Origin: Ruminococcaceae bacterium UBA1448 | GTDB taxonomy: Bacteria; Bacillota; Clostridia; Oscillospirales; Ruminococcaceae | Direction: 5' to 3' | Assembly: GCA_002329405.1 (NCBI GenBank) | Contig: DCTE01000157.1 | Location: forward strand, 1-7,311 | Length of the DNA stretch: 7,311 nt | Shown here: piece after piece, positions 1 to 6,029 of the stretch | Layout of the letters: each line of letters starts with the position of its first letter | Numbering within the stretch: the first letter of the stretch is position 1 | The notes under the pieces: model-generated | Databases searched by the model: none | Told to the model about the DNA's origin: nothing | Seen by the model: only the letters and a program-made list of their open reading frames with translations | Translations under genes and position numbers: made by a program

Positions 1-1
1 G

Positions 2-21
2 CGATTTTTTGAAAAAAATCG
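2..21. repeat. AT-rich hairpin at left edge
   Basis: CGATTTTTT and AAAAAATCG form a 9-bp inverted repeat with a 2-base GA loop. It lies just before the -10-like hexamer of the downstream RNA. It could be the remnant of a terminator for a gene left of the window, or A/T-tract DNA upstream of a promoter. The window edge prevents a decision. Confidence 0.3.
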
Positions 22-34
22 AGTAAAACTTTTA

Positions 35-40
35 TATCAT
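35..40 (+). promoter_or_regulatory. Putative -10 box of the 6S-like RNA
   Basis: TATCAT matches the sigma-A -10 consensus at 5 of 6 positions. It would place the transcription start near 46-47, exactly where the predicted closing stem of the structured RNA begins. The only -35-like hexamer is TTGAAA at 9-14, with a long 20-bp spacer, so the -35 assignment is weak. That the start agrees with the folded RNA is the main support. Confidence 0.35.
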
Positions 41-46
41 TACCGA

Positions 47-236
47 CCCCACTGAGTGCGAAACATTACCCCGACGCTCTGCGCGTCGGTCGAACAGATT
101 GGTAGTGGGTGCACAGTCTTCCTAATTGGGTGGTGGCCGAAGCTTTTAACTGCTGAGCTCGGTTTGGGAGATTGGAACCCCGGCAAACTGGGAGCGCAGG
201 CACTGCACCGCGATCAAGTCCGCCCGGACACTGGGT
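47..236 (+). ncRNA. ssrS: Structured non-coding RNA, probably 6S RNA
   Basis: 6S RNA binds the housekeeping sigma-RNA polymerase holoenzyme and mimics an open promoter, mostly in stationary phase. The identification rests on architecture and short similarities to the well-known E. coli 6S RNA; it is not a database match. Seen here: about 190 nt in length; an imperfect closing stem (CCCAcTG at 48-54 with CACTGGG at 229-235, plus GCG 58-60 with CGC 221-223); a strong hairpin in the 5' strand (CCGACGC 71-77 with GCGTCGG 83-89) in the place where E. coli 6S carries a small hairpin, preceded by CATTACC (E. coli CAUACC); then ATTGGTAGTGGGTGCAC (E. coli GGUUGGUGAGCAUGC); then GAAGCTTTTAACTGC at 139-153 (E. 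coli GAAGCCUUAAAACUGC). GGTGCA 108-113 also pairs with TGCACC 204-209, and CCGAAGCT 137-144 pairs with AGCTCGG 156-162. There is no U-run terminator, so the 3' end may arise by processing. It could instead be another uncharacterised structured RNA. Confidence 0.55.
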
Positions 237-1529
237 TTAGAGGTCATTGCGGATAAGGTCTTCGTAGGACTGGCCTTTGACGATTAAACGGTCTTCCCCG
301 TCCTGAACCATGACGACAGGCGGAATCGGGTTGCGGTTATAGCAGGAGGCCATCGAATAGTTGTACGCGCCGGTCGAAAGAACCGCCATGATGTCCCCGG
401 CTTTTGCTGCCGGCAGCGAAACATTTTCCCCGAGCAGGTCGCCCGATTCGCAGCACTTGCCTGCAACCGTCACAACCGTATCCGCTTCGTCAGCAGCCCG
501 GTTCGCAAGCAGAAAATCATACTTGGACTGGTATAGGATATAACGCGGGTTATCGCCCATGCCGCCGTCAACCGAAACATACGTCCGAATACCGGGAATC
601 TCCTTGACTGCCCCGACCGTGTACAGCGTAGTACCGGCCTCGCCGACAATACTCCGTCCGGGTTCCATCAGGATAAACGGAACGCCTACATCCAGATCAG
701 CAGCCTTCTTATGGATAGCCGCAGAGACAGCCTCCATATACTCGGCATACGGAACCGGGTCGTCATCCTCAGTATACCGAATACCATAACCACCGCCCAG
801 ATCAAGTTCCTCAATTTCATAGCCGGTTTCAGACTTGATATCCGCGATAAAGTCCATCATCACTTCGGCTGCCTTGACAAATGGCGTAACTTCATGAATC
901 TGGGAACCAATATGGCAATCCACACCCAACAGACGCACGGAGGGGGTTTCAATCGCCTTTTTGACTGCTTCCATTGCTTCGCCCGTTTCCAGCGCAAATC
1001 CAAACTTGGAGTCGATCTGGCCGGTCATGATAAACTGATGGGTATGGGCGTCAATGCCGGGTTTTACCCGAAGCTGAACATTAGCGGTGTAATCCAGTTC
1101 ATCCGCAAAACGGCTGATCCGTTCCAGTTCTTCCATATTGTCGACGACAATACGGCCGACACGGTTATACAGAGCCATTTTGATTTCAGCATCCGATTTG
1201 TTGTTGCCATGGAAACAAATCCGCTCCATCGGGAAACCGACCGACAGTGCTGTGTACAGTTCGCCGCCCGAAACGACGTCCGCACCCAGTCCTTCATCTT
1301 CGGCAATCCGGTACATCTCCTTGCAGGAAAACGCTTTAGAGGCATAGCAGATCATACCGTTTCCGTCATAAAAGCGGTCGATCGAATCACGATAGGCACG
1401 CATCGCGCCGCGGACGGCGTCCTCATCCATGACGTACAGCGGAGTACCGTATTTTTCAGTCAGCTTGACCGCGTCCACTCCGCCGAGCATCAAGTGGCCT
1501 TCATCATTGATCTTCACGTTTCTGTCCAT
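237..1529 (-). CDS. lysA: Diaminopimelate decarboxylase
   Basis: This PLP-dependent cytosolic enzyme decarboxylates meso-2,6-diaminopimelate to L-lysine, the last step of lysine synthesis. The 430-residue length is normal for the family. The N-terminal alanine-racemase-like barrel carries YASKA (residues 62-66; K65 is the expected Schiff-base lysine), the CHIGSQI segment (205-211) and the glycine-rich phosphate-binding DLGGGYGI (243-250), followed by EPGR (289-292). The C-terminal beta domain carries CESGD (360-364), whose cysteine lies at the active site of the partner subunit in the homodimer, and GAYNYSMASCYNRNP (387-401). The ATG is preceded at good spacing by GGAAAGGG. engB ends 97 bp upstream on the same strand with no convincing terminator between, so read-through from lon-engB is possible. 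No other dap or lys gene and no lysine-riboswitch-like leader is visible. The stop codon directly abuts the convergent 6S-like RNA. Assignment is secure; distinction from ornithine/arginine decarboxylases of the same fold rests on the motif set. Confidence 0.95.
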   Translation of the reverse strand: MDRNVKINDEGHLMLGGVDAVKLTEKYGTPLYVMDEDAVRGAMRAYRDSIDRFYDGNGMICYASKAFSCKEMYRIAEDEGLGADVVSGGELYTALSVGFPMERICFHGNNKSDAEIKMALYNRVGRIVVDNMEELERISRFADELDYTANVQLRVKPGIDAHTHQFIMTGQIDSKFGFALETGEAMEAVKKAIETPSVRLLGVDCHIGSQIHEVTPFVKAAEVMMDFIADIKSETGYEIEELDLGGGYGIRYTEDDDPVPYAEYMEAVSAAIHKKAADLDVGVPFILMEPGRSIVGEAGTTLYTVGAVKEIPGIRTYVSVDGGMGDNPRYILYQSKYDFLLANRAADEADTVVTVAGKCCESGDLLGENVSLPAAKAGDIMAVLSTGAYNYSMASCYNRNPIPPVVMVQDGEDRLIVKGQSYEDLIRNDL

Positions 1530-1626
1530 TTGTATTAATCCCTTTCCTTTGTTTTGATTCTGTCATATGATTGCAGACAGGGGTTCAGCAGTGCCCATGG
1601 GTTAAAGCCTTCCCCCGACTGTTTAC

Positions 1627-2358
1627 TCATTCTTCATCGTCAAAGCCGATATATTCGACTGTAATCTGCTCTTCGTCCGACTCTTCGTCAGCGGCATCAG
1701 CGGGTACCTGCGGTTCTGCTTCGGGGGATTCATCCGTCTCCGGCAGCAGCTCCGGGTGTTCTGCACAGAATGCGACCAGCTGTTCCAGAATCCCGCGCAA
1801 TTCGTCTACCCCTTCGCCCGTCTTGGACGAAAACGGCAGAACGACGGTATCTTCCGGCAGGCCGGGAATTTCGTCCCCGATTGCCGCCAGCCGCTGCTGA
1901 CGCTCTGTCTTGTTGAGCTTATCGGCCTTGGTCAGCAGAATGACAAACGGTGTACCCGTCTCAAGCAGGAAACCGATCATCTCTTTATCCTGTGCCGACG
2001 GCGGATGACGCATATCCACCAGCTGGACGACCATCCCGAGCATCCGCTTTTCATCCTTGAGATAGCCTTCAATCAGGCCCGACCAGCGTTTTTTCTCGCT
2101 GAGTCCGACCTTGGCGTAACCATAGCCGGGCAGGTCAACCAGATGCAGCTGTCCATCGAGATTGTAAAAGTTGATGGTGACCGTCTTGCCGGGTTCGGAA
2201 CTGACCCTTGCCAATGCCTTGCGGCCCAAAAGGCGGTTGATCAGCGAGGATTTCCCGACATTTGACCGGCCGGAAAAGGCAACCTCCGGCAGGCTGGAGA
2301 CCGGGATCTGCTGATGCAGGCCATAGGCCGCCTCAAAAGAAACGTTATGATAATTCAT
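1627..2358 (-). CDS. engB: Ribosome biogenesis GTPase EngB/YsxC
   Basis: EngB is a small cytosolic TrmE-Era-EngA-EngB-type GTPase needed for assembly of the large ribosomal subunit. All G motifs are visible (numbering from the longer reading, which starts at 2364): G1 GRSNVGKSS at 32-40, G2 threonine region GKTVTINFY at 59-67, G3 DLPG at 77-80, G4 TKAD at 145-148 and G5 SSKTG at 179-183. The start is set at 2358: the AGGGGAG Shine-Dalgarno touches the ATG at 2364 but lies 6 nt from the ATG at 2358, a better spacing; the protein is then 243 residues. The family is usually about 195-210 residues. The extra length is a C-terminal tail of about 45 residues very rich in Glu and Asp, ending FDDEE, which looks disordered. 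The gene starts about 25 bp after lon on the same strand, the lon-ysxC order known from B. subtilis, so it is probably co-transcribed with lon. Confidence 0.94.
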   Translation of the reverse strand: MNYHNVSFEAAYGLHQQIPVSSLPEVAFSGRSNVGKSSLINRLLGRKALARVSSEPGKTVTINFYNLDGQLHLVDLPGYGYAKVGLSEKKRWSGLIEGYLKDEKRMLGMVVQLVDMRHPPSAQDKEMIGFLLETGTPFVILLTKADKLNKTERQQRLAAIGDEIPGLPEDTVVLPFSSKTGEGVDELRGILEQLVAFCAEHPELLPETDESPEAEPQVPADAADEESDEEQITVEYIGFDDEE

Positions 2359-2383
2359 GCGCATCTCCCCTTCTCTTTCCAGC

Positions 2384-4819
2384 TCAGCATTTCACGCCGT
2401 GCAGGTTAGATTCTGTAGGCGGGATAGTCGCCGGCAGTTCAGGCTTGGGGGTCTCGGGAGCGGGAGCGGTTGTGACCGGTTCACGGCGAATCAGTACCTT
2501 ATCGAGAATCTCGCTGACCCTCTTGACAGGCACGAACTGGACATGTTCCTTGACAACAGCGTCCACTTCCTCAAGGTCTTTTCTATTTTCATCCGGGATG
2601 AAAACCATCTTCATTCCCCTGCGGTAAGCAGCCATCGACTTTTCACGCAGCCCGCCGATCGGCAGAACCCGTCCATGCAGGGTGATCTCGCCGGTCATGG
2701 CGACATCCGCGCGAACCGGCATACCGGACAGGGCCGATACCAGGCAGGTTGTAATCGTGACACCGGCAGACGGGCCGTCCTTCGGGACAGCACCTTCCGG
2801 TGCATGGATATGCAGGTCATTTTTCTTGTAAAACTCGGGGTCGATACCGTACCGGTCGGCCATGCTGCGGACCAGGCTGACCGCGATCTGGGCAGATTCG
2901 GTCATAACATCCCCGAGCGAACCGGTGATCTGGGTTTTGCCGCTGCCCGGCAGGACGATCGCTTCGATCTCCATCATCTCACCGCCGACCGACGTCCAGG
3001 CAAGGCCATTGACGACGCCGACCTGGTTTTCCTTCTGGGCGGCAAGGTCGGCATAGCGCGGGATGCCCAGCAGCGAAGCAATATTTTTGGGGGTAACGGC
3101 GACCGCTTCTGCCTCGCCCGATACGATGCTCTTAGCCGCTTTCCGGCAGAGGGAGGCAAGCTCCCGTTCCAGCTGACGGACGCCCGCTTCACGGGTATAA
3201 CCGTCGATCAGCTCATACAGAGCGGCCTTATTGATTTTCAGCTGGGTGGAAGTCAGGCCGTGTTTTTTCAGCTGTTTGGGCAGCAGGTGTTTACGGGCGA
3301 TATGCCATTTTTCCTCGCGGGTATAGCTGCTCATTTCGATCAGTTCCATACGGTCGAGCAGCGGCTGGGGAATCATACTGGTATTGTTTGCGGTCGTGAT
3401 GAACAATACGTCCGACAGGTCGAACGGCACTTCCAGATAATGGTCACGGAAGTTGGCGTTCTGTTCCGGGTCGAGTACTTCCAGCATGGCAGAACTGGGG
3501 TCGCCCTTATAATCGGCGCTCATCTTGTCGATCTCATCCAGCAGAATCAGCGGGTTACGGGTACCGGCCTGACGGATTGCGTCGATAATCCGGCCGGGCA
3601 TTGACCCAAGGTAGGTCTTGCGGTGACCGCGGATTTCCGCCTCATCCTTGACGCCGCCCAGCGAGATACGGACATACGCACGTCCAAGGGCTTCAGCGAC
3701 AGAATGGGCAATCGACGTCTTGCCGACGCCGGGAGGGCCGGACAGGCAGAGAATCTGCCCTTTGATATCGGGTGCCATCTGGCGGACGGCGATGGATTCA
3801 AGAATCCGTTTTTTGACCTTTTCCATCCCGTAATGATCGCGGTTGAGGATTTTTTCAGCGCGGCTGATGTCGTTATGTTCTTCGCTGACCTTATCCCAGG
3901 GCAGTTCGGTCACCGTTTCAAGGTAGGTACGGATGACCTGGCCTTCCTGCGACTGGGGCGGGGTACGATAAAGCCGTTCGCATTCCCGCAGCAGCTTTTC
4001 ACGGGCAGAATCGGTGATATGCTGGATGCCCTGTATTGTCTCGGTAAAGAACATCGAGTCTTCCATCGGGGAGTCGCCTTCGCCGAGCTCCTCCGAAATC
4101 ACCCGCATCTGTTCGCGGAGAAAATAATCCCGCTGGTTTTTATCCATCGACTCTTTGACCTGGTCGTAGATTTCCTTCTCCCAGCCCATGACCGAAACTT
4201 CGCGGTTGATAATACCGACCAGCATCCCGACCCTTGTCGCGAGGTCGGGTTCTTCCAGCAGAGCCTGCTTGTCCTCGACCTGCAAAAACAGGCTCTGGAC
4301 AATCTTATTGTACATTCCCTTGACCGTCTTCTGAGACAGGACAGCGGTCACAATCTCATCCGGCATTTTGGGAACCATCTCGGCATAATCGTCAAAGCTG
4401 TGAACCAGCGCACGCATCATGCCTTCCTGCTTATCCTCCGATGCGTCCAGCTCATCATGGTCATAAAGCCGCCGAATCTGGGCAGTATAAAATTCACCGG
4501 AAAGGTCATACGAAATGGCCTCAGCCTTATACAGGCCCTCGACCATAATCCGAATTGAATCCTTGCCGTTGTTGAGCAGCTGCACAATCCGGGCGACAAC
4601 GCCGACTGTATAAATATCCTCTGCTTCCGGGCTTTCTACAGTAAAATCTTTCTGTGCCGCCAGGAAAATCCGCTTATCCTGGGACATTGCTTCCCGGATG
4701 GCGTGAACCGACTGTTCCCTGCCAACATCAAAATGCAGCGTCATCGACGGGAACATGACAATTCCACGCATTGCAAGTGCCGGGAGTATTGCCATCTGTT
4801 CTCTTCCTTCGTTTTCCAT
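2384..4819 (-). CDS. lon: ATP-dependent protease La (Lon)
   Basis: Lon is a cytosolic homohexameric AAA+ serine protease that degrades misfolded and regulatory proteins. The 811-residue protein has the full LonA layout: N-terminal substrate-binding domain (about residues 9-210), helical linker, AAA+ module with Walker A GPPGVGKT (361-368), Walker B LLDEIDK (426-432), sensor 1 TTAN (475-478) and sensor-2 region REAGVRQLER (543-552), then the protease domain with the catalytic dyad Ser684 in PKDGPSAG (679-686) and Lys727 in GGLREKS (722-728). A proline-rich tail (about 781-811) extends past the usual end. The chosen ATG has AAAGGA at good spacing. A second in-frame ATG (codon 9, near 4795), just before the conserved MAILPALAMRG start, also has a GAAGGA site, so a shorter form is possible. 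A sigma-A promoter lies about 105 nt upstream, with a terminator-like hairpin in the leader. No CIRCE (HrcA) inverted repeat or CtsR heptad repeat was seen upstream. Confidence 0.97.
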   Translation of the reverse strand: MENEGREQMAILPALAMRGIVMFPSMTLHFDVGREQSVHAIREAMSQDKRIFLAAQKDFTVESPEAEDIYTVGVVARIVQLLNNGKDSIRIMVEGLYKAEAISYDLSGEFYTAQIRRLYDHDELDASEDKQEGMMRALVHSFDDYAEMVPKMPDEIVTAVLSQKTVKGMYNKIVQSLFLQVEDKQALLEEPDLATRVGMLVGIINREVSVMGWEKEIYDQVKESMDKNQRDYFLREQMRVISEELGEGDSPMEDSMFFTETIQGIQHITDSAREKLLRECERLYRTPPQSQEGQVIRTYLETVTELPWDKVSEEHNDISRAEKILNRDHYGMEKVKKRILESIAVRQMAPDIKGQILCLSGPPGVGKTSIAHSVAEALGRAYVRISLGGVKDEAEIRGHRKTYLGSMPGRIIDAIRQAGTRNPLILLDEIDKMSADYKGDPSSAMLEVLDPEQNANFRDHYLEVPFDLSDVLFITTANNTSMIPQPLLDRMELIEMSSYTREEKWHIARKHLLPKQLKKHGLTSTQLKINKAALYELIDGYTREAGVRQLERELASLCRKAAKSIVSGEAEAVAVTPKNIASLLGIPRYADLAAQKENQVGVVNGLAWTSVGGEMMEIEAIVLPGSGKTQITGSLGDVMTESAQIAVSLVRSMADRYGIDPEFYKKNDLHIHAPEGAVPKDGPSAGVTITTCLVSALSGMPVRADVAMTGEITLHGRVLPIGGLREKSMAAYRRGMKMVFIPDENRKDLEEVDAVVKEHVQFVPVKRVSEILDKVLIRREPVTTAPAPETPKPELPATIPPTESNLHGVKC

Positions 4820-4886
4820 AGTGTTTCCTTTCTGTGTCTATTCCCAATAGTTCCCCATTTCAAGAAACTGCAAATGTCATAAAAAC

Positions 4887-4919
4887 AGTCCGTCTTCCCA
4901 TGCCTTTCAGCAACGGACT
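4887..4919 (-). promoter_or_regulatory. Terminator-like hairpin in lon leader (possible attenuator)
   Basis: Read on the minus strand, AGTCCGT (4919-4913) pairs perfectly with ACGGACT (4893-4887). A further TGC/GCA pairing lies inside the loop, and a G then five Ts (4885-4881) follow at once. This is the shape of an intrinsic terminator. It lies downstream of the lon promoter, starting about 5 nt from the predicted transcription start, and 60-odd bases before the lon start codon. It may attenuate transcription, or it may simply cap and stabilise the mRNA 5' end. A second small hairpin (CTATT 4838-4842 with AATAG 4846-4850) lies just before the lon ribosome binding site. Confidence 0.45.
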
Positions 4920-4930
4920 ATTCAGTAATC

Positions 4931-4959
4931 ATTATACTAGATTCTGTCAGAAAATGCAA
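4931..4959 (-). promoter_or_regulatory. Sigma-A promoter of lon-engB
   Basis: On the minus strand a TTGCAT -35 (4959-4954) and a perfect TATAAT -10 (4936-4931) are separated by 17 bp. The transcription start is predicted near 4924, giving a leader of about 105 nt before lon. This is the best promoter on this side of the window and the only evident one for the lon-engB(-lysA) run. Confidence 0.75.
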
Positions 4960-5260
4960 CTGGTACATCCAACCGCTTTTGACAGATTTCGGGCCAGTTT
5001 TTGGGCAAAGGCAAGCCTGATGCAGATACCCGGTAATTTTGTGCCCAGGCGGGGCGATGTCTCATTTTTTCCCAGTCCGGCATACACTGCAAATATCAGG
5101 AAATAACGGGCAAGATAATTCCATCCTGTCTCCAAGAATCACAGGAACCGGAATGCGGCAAAGTGCGGCCACGGCTGCCAGGGAATTGCTTTGCTGCTGC
5201 CGGACAGCAGCTGACCAAAAGTCAGCGGCAGCCGCGGCACTGCTCCTGTTTCCATATAAA
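4960..5260. other. Intergenic stretch without a convincing gene
   Basis: Between the lon promoter and the terminator at 5261 I see no reading frame with a credible start, ribosome binding site or recognisable protein. The short open frames on both strands are low-complexity or overlap one another. The stretch contains a TTGACA hexamer (4979-4984) without a matching -10, and the branched inverted-repeat element at 5162-5241 listed separately. It could hold the remains of a decayed gene. Confidence 0.5.
5162..5241. repeat. Multi-branched inverted-repeat element
   Basis: An outer stem pairs 5172-5179 (CGGCTGCC) with 5227-5234 (GGCAGCCG). It is extended by GCC 5168-5170 with GGC 5236-5238 across one mismatch, or alternatively by AGTGC 5162-5166 with GCACT 5237-5241. 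Inside are two adjoining hairpins: GCTGCTG 5193-5199 with CAGCAGC 5205-5211, and GCTGAC 5210-5215 with GTCAGC 5221-5226; they share two bases. The second hairpin ends one base before the outer stem closes, giving a compact three-way junction. On the plus strand an intrinsic terminator follows 20 nt later, as expected for the 3' part of a small RNA. No family is recognised, and no convincing promoter was found. Confidence 0.45.
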
Positions 5261-5295
5261 AAGATGCGTCCTCCGGTAATTGGGGGACGCATCTT
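5261..5295. terminator. Bidirectional intrinsic terminator
   Basis: Positions 5261-5274 pair with 5282-5295 in a 14-bp stem (one T-G wobble) with a 7-base loop. On the minus strand the stem runs straight into a TTTTTATA tract, and it lies about 34 nt past the stop codon of the ribbon-helix-helix gene, which it surely terminates. On the plus strand TTTGGTTTT follows, so it can also stop transcripts coming from the 5162-5241 element. Confidence 0.88.
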
Positions 5296-5328
5296 TGGTT
5301 TTATCAGCAATATGTAAACTACCCGGCG

Positions 5329-5517
5329 TTATGGATTCGCACTGTATGAATTATGCTTTTCAAAAATTGGACCATTCTCTTTTTCAAATTTTTTTATACA
5401 ATCTCGAATCAATACCAAAATCTGACTGTTTGCTGATCTACCTTCATAATTTGCCATATAGTGTAGCTTATTTAGCATATTTTCTTCAATTCGGATCGAC
5501 AAACTCTTTGTAGCCAT
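5329..5517 (-). CDS. Small ribbon-helix-helix (Arc/MetJ-type) DNA-binding protein
   Basis: This is a 62-residue predicted transcription regulator or partition-type DNA-binding protein. Residues 5-10 (SLSIRI) form the beta strand that would enter the DNA major groove, residues 11-25 the first helix, and NSQILVLIRDCIKKFEKEN (30-48) the second helix. The GRSANSQI turn is typical of Arc-like proteins in clostridia. The protein would act as a dimer. The start at 5517 is chosen because AAAGGGG lies 8 nt upstream; the frame is open further upstream, but those residues precede the domain and lack a binding site. It is divergent from the SLOG gene across 108 bp and may bind the TTGCAT repeats there (inference). 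The coding region is about one-third G+C by eye, much lower than lon, engB or lysA, which suggests acquisition by transfer. Targets are unknown; no toxin partner is adjacent on the same strand. Confidence 0.75.
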   Translation of the reverse strand: MATKSLSIRIEENMLNKLHYMANYEGRSANSQILVLIRDCIKKFEKENGPIFEKHNSYSANP

Positions 5518-5553
5518 AAATCGAACCCCTTTTAACCTTATTTTACAATTATT

Positions 5554-5573
5554 TTGCATCCAAATCCTTGCAT
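5554..5573 (+). repeat. TTGCAT direct repeat in divergent promoter region
   Basis: TTGCAT occurs at 5554-5559 and again at 5568-5573, a 14-bp period with an 8-bp gap. The second copy doubles as the -35 box of the plus-strand promoter. Paired short direct repeats are typical operators for ribbon-helix-helix dimers, which makes this a candidate site for the neighbouring regulator. That link is inference. Confidence 0.4.
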
Positions 5574-5596
5574 AATGTTCCATTTAAACGTAAAAT
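5568..5596 (+). promoter_or_regulatory. Promoter of the SLOG/DUF2493 gene
   Basis: A TTGCAT -35 (5568-5573), a 17-bp spacer and a TAAAAT -10 (5591-5596) form a good sigma-A promoter. The start would be near 5603, giving a leader of only about 23 nt before the TTG start codon. The -35 hexamer is the same as the one used by the lon promoter. Confidence 0.65.
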
Positions 5597-5625
5597 AAGT
5601 TCAAAATATGTTTAGGGGTGATCAT

Positions 5626-5964
5626 TTGAAAGTTGCTGTTATTGGTTCAAGAGGGCTGAACATCGAAAATCTTGAAAAATACCTGCCGGATAACGTCACT
5701 GAAATCATTACCGGCGGCGCAAAAGGGGTCGATACATCCGCAAAAGAATACGCACTCGCCCATCATATCCCGCTGACGGAATTTTTGCCGGAATACAACA
5801 AGTACCGCAGGGCCGCCCCACTTAAGCGCAACCAGACCATTATCGAACATGCTGATCTGGTGCTCGCTTTCTGGGACGGAACCTCCCGCGGTACAAAATA
5901 CGTGATTGATACCTGCAAGAAAAACGGAGTCCCCATCGAGGTTTACCGGTTTGAGCTGGACTGA
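5626..5964 (+). CDS. SLOG superfamily (DUF2493-type) nucleotide-binding protein
   Basis: This is a 112-residue single-domain Rossmann-like protein of the SLOG group (relatives of DprA and LOG proteins), thought to bind a nucleotide or nucleotide-derived ligand; its biological role is not established. Visible motifs: first strand and loop KVAVIGSRG (2-10), glycine-rich GGAKGVDT (30-37), RAAPLKRNQ (62-70) with the conserved Arg-Asn, and AFWDGTSRGT (81-90). The length is typical for stand-alone members. The start is taken as TTG at 5626 because AGGGG (5614-5618) lies 7 nt upstream and the protein then begins MKVAVIGSRG. The in-frame ATG at 5608 would lie only about 5 nt from the predicted transcription start, with no binding site. 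It is divergent from the ribbon-helix-helix gene and followed by a hairpin. Its G+C is nearer that of the core genes than its neighbour's is. Confidence 0.82.
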   Translation: MKVAVIGSRGLNIENLEKYLPDNVTEIITGGAKGVDTSAKEYALAHHIPLTEFLPEYNKYRRAAPLKRNQTIIEHADLVLAFWDGTSRGTKYVIDTCKKNGVPIEVYRFELD

Positions 5965-5972
5965 AATTGTTG

Positions 5973-6000
5973 AAGGCGCCCCCGTCACCGGTGGCGCCTT
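5973..6000 (+). terminator. GC-rich hairpin after the SLOG gene
   Basis: AAGGCGCC (5973-5980) pairs perfectly with GGCGCCTT (5993-6000) around a 12-base loop, starting 8 nt after the stop codon. The following T-run is short (three Ts, then GCAG), so termination may be partial. It lies between the convergent SLOG and flavodoxin genes, but no T-run follows on the minus strand; for that direction a TTTTT tract at 6013-6017 after a weak 5-bp hairpin is closer to the flavodoxin stop. Confidence 0.6.
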
Positions 6001-6029
6001 TGCAGCATCTTCAAAAATATGATATGATA

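Noticed and set aside
47..236. Alternative identities for the left-edge RNA: 5S rRNA, SRP RNA, RNase P RNA, tmRNA, T-box or SAM riboswitch
   Set aside because: None of their hallmark sequences is present (for example the SRP GGAAG-type tetraloop helix, the RNase P GAGGAAAGTCC core, the T-box GGTGGnACCGCG or a tRNA-like end). The CCCGGCAA at 179-186 resembles a SAM-I segment only superficially.
711..1538. 275-residue open frame on the plus strand opposite lysA
   Set aside because: It lies entirely antisense to a gene with complete diaminopimelate decarboxylase motifs, has no credible ribosome binding site and resembles no protein I know.
2357..4558. Long plus-strand open frames (2357-3604 and 3623-4558) opposite lon
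   Set aside because: They are antisense shadows of the highly conserved lon gene, produced by its codon composition.
4820..4930. Heat-shock operator (CIRCE or CtsR site) upstream of lon
   Set aside because: Neither the TTAGCACTC/GAGTGCTAA inverted repeat nor tandem GTCAAA heptads were found.
4979..4984. Perfect TTGACA on the plus strand as a promoter for the branched element
   Set aside because: No -10-like hexamer lies 16-19 bp downstream.
4947..5310. Two overlapping minus-strand frames (4947-5135 and 5062-5310)
   Set aside because: Neither has a recognisable domain; one begins inside the terminator hairpin and the two overlap in different frames. A decayed gene cannot be excluded, but an intact one is unsupported.
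5608..5610. ATG as start of the SLOG protein
   Set aside because: It lies almost at the predicted transcription start with no ribosome binding site; the in-frame TTG at 5626 has AGGGG at 7 nt and gives the family's usual N terminus.
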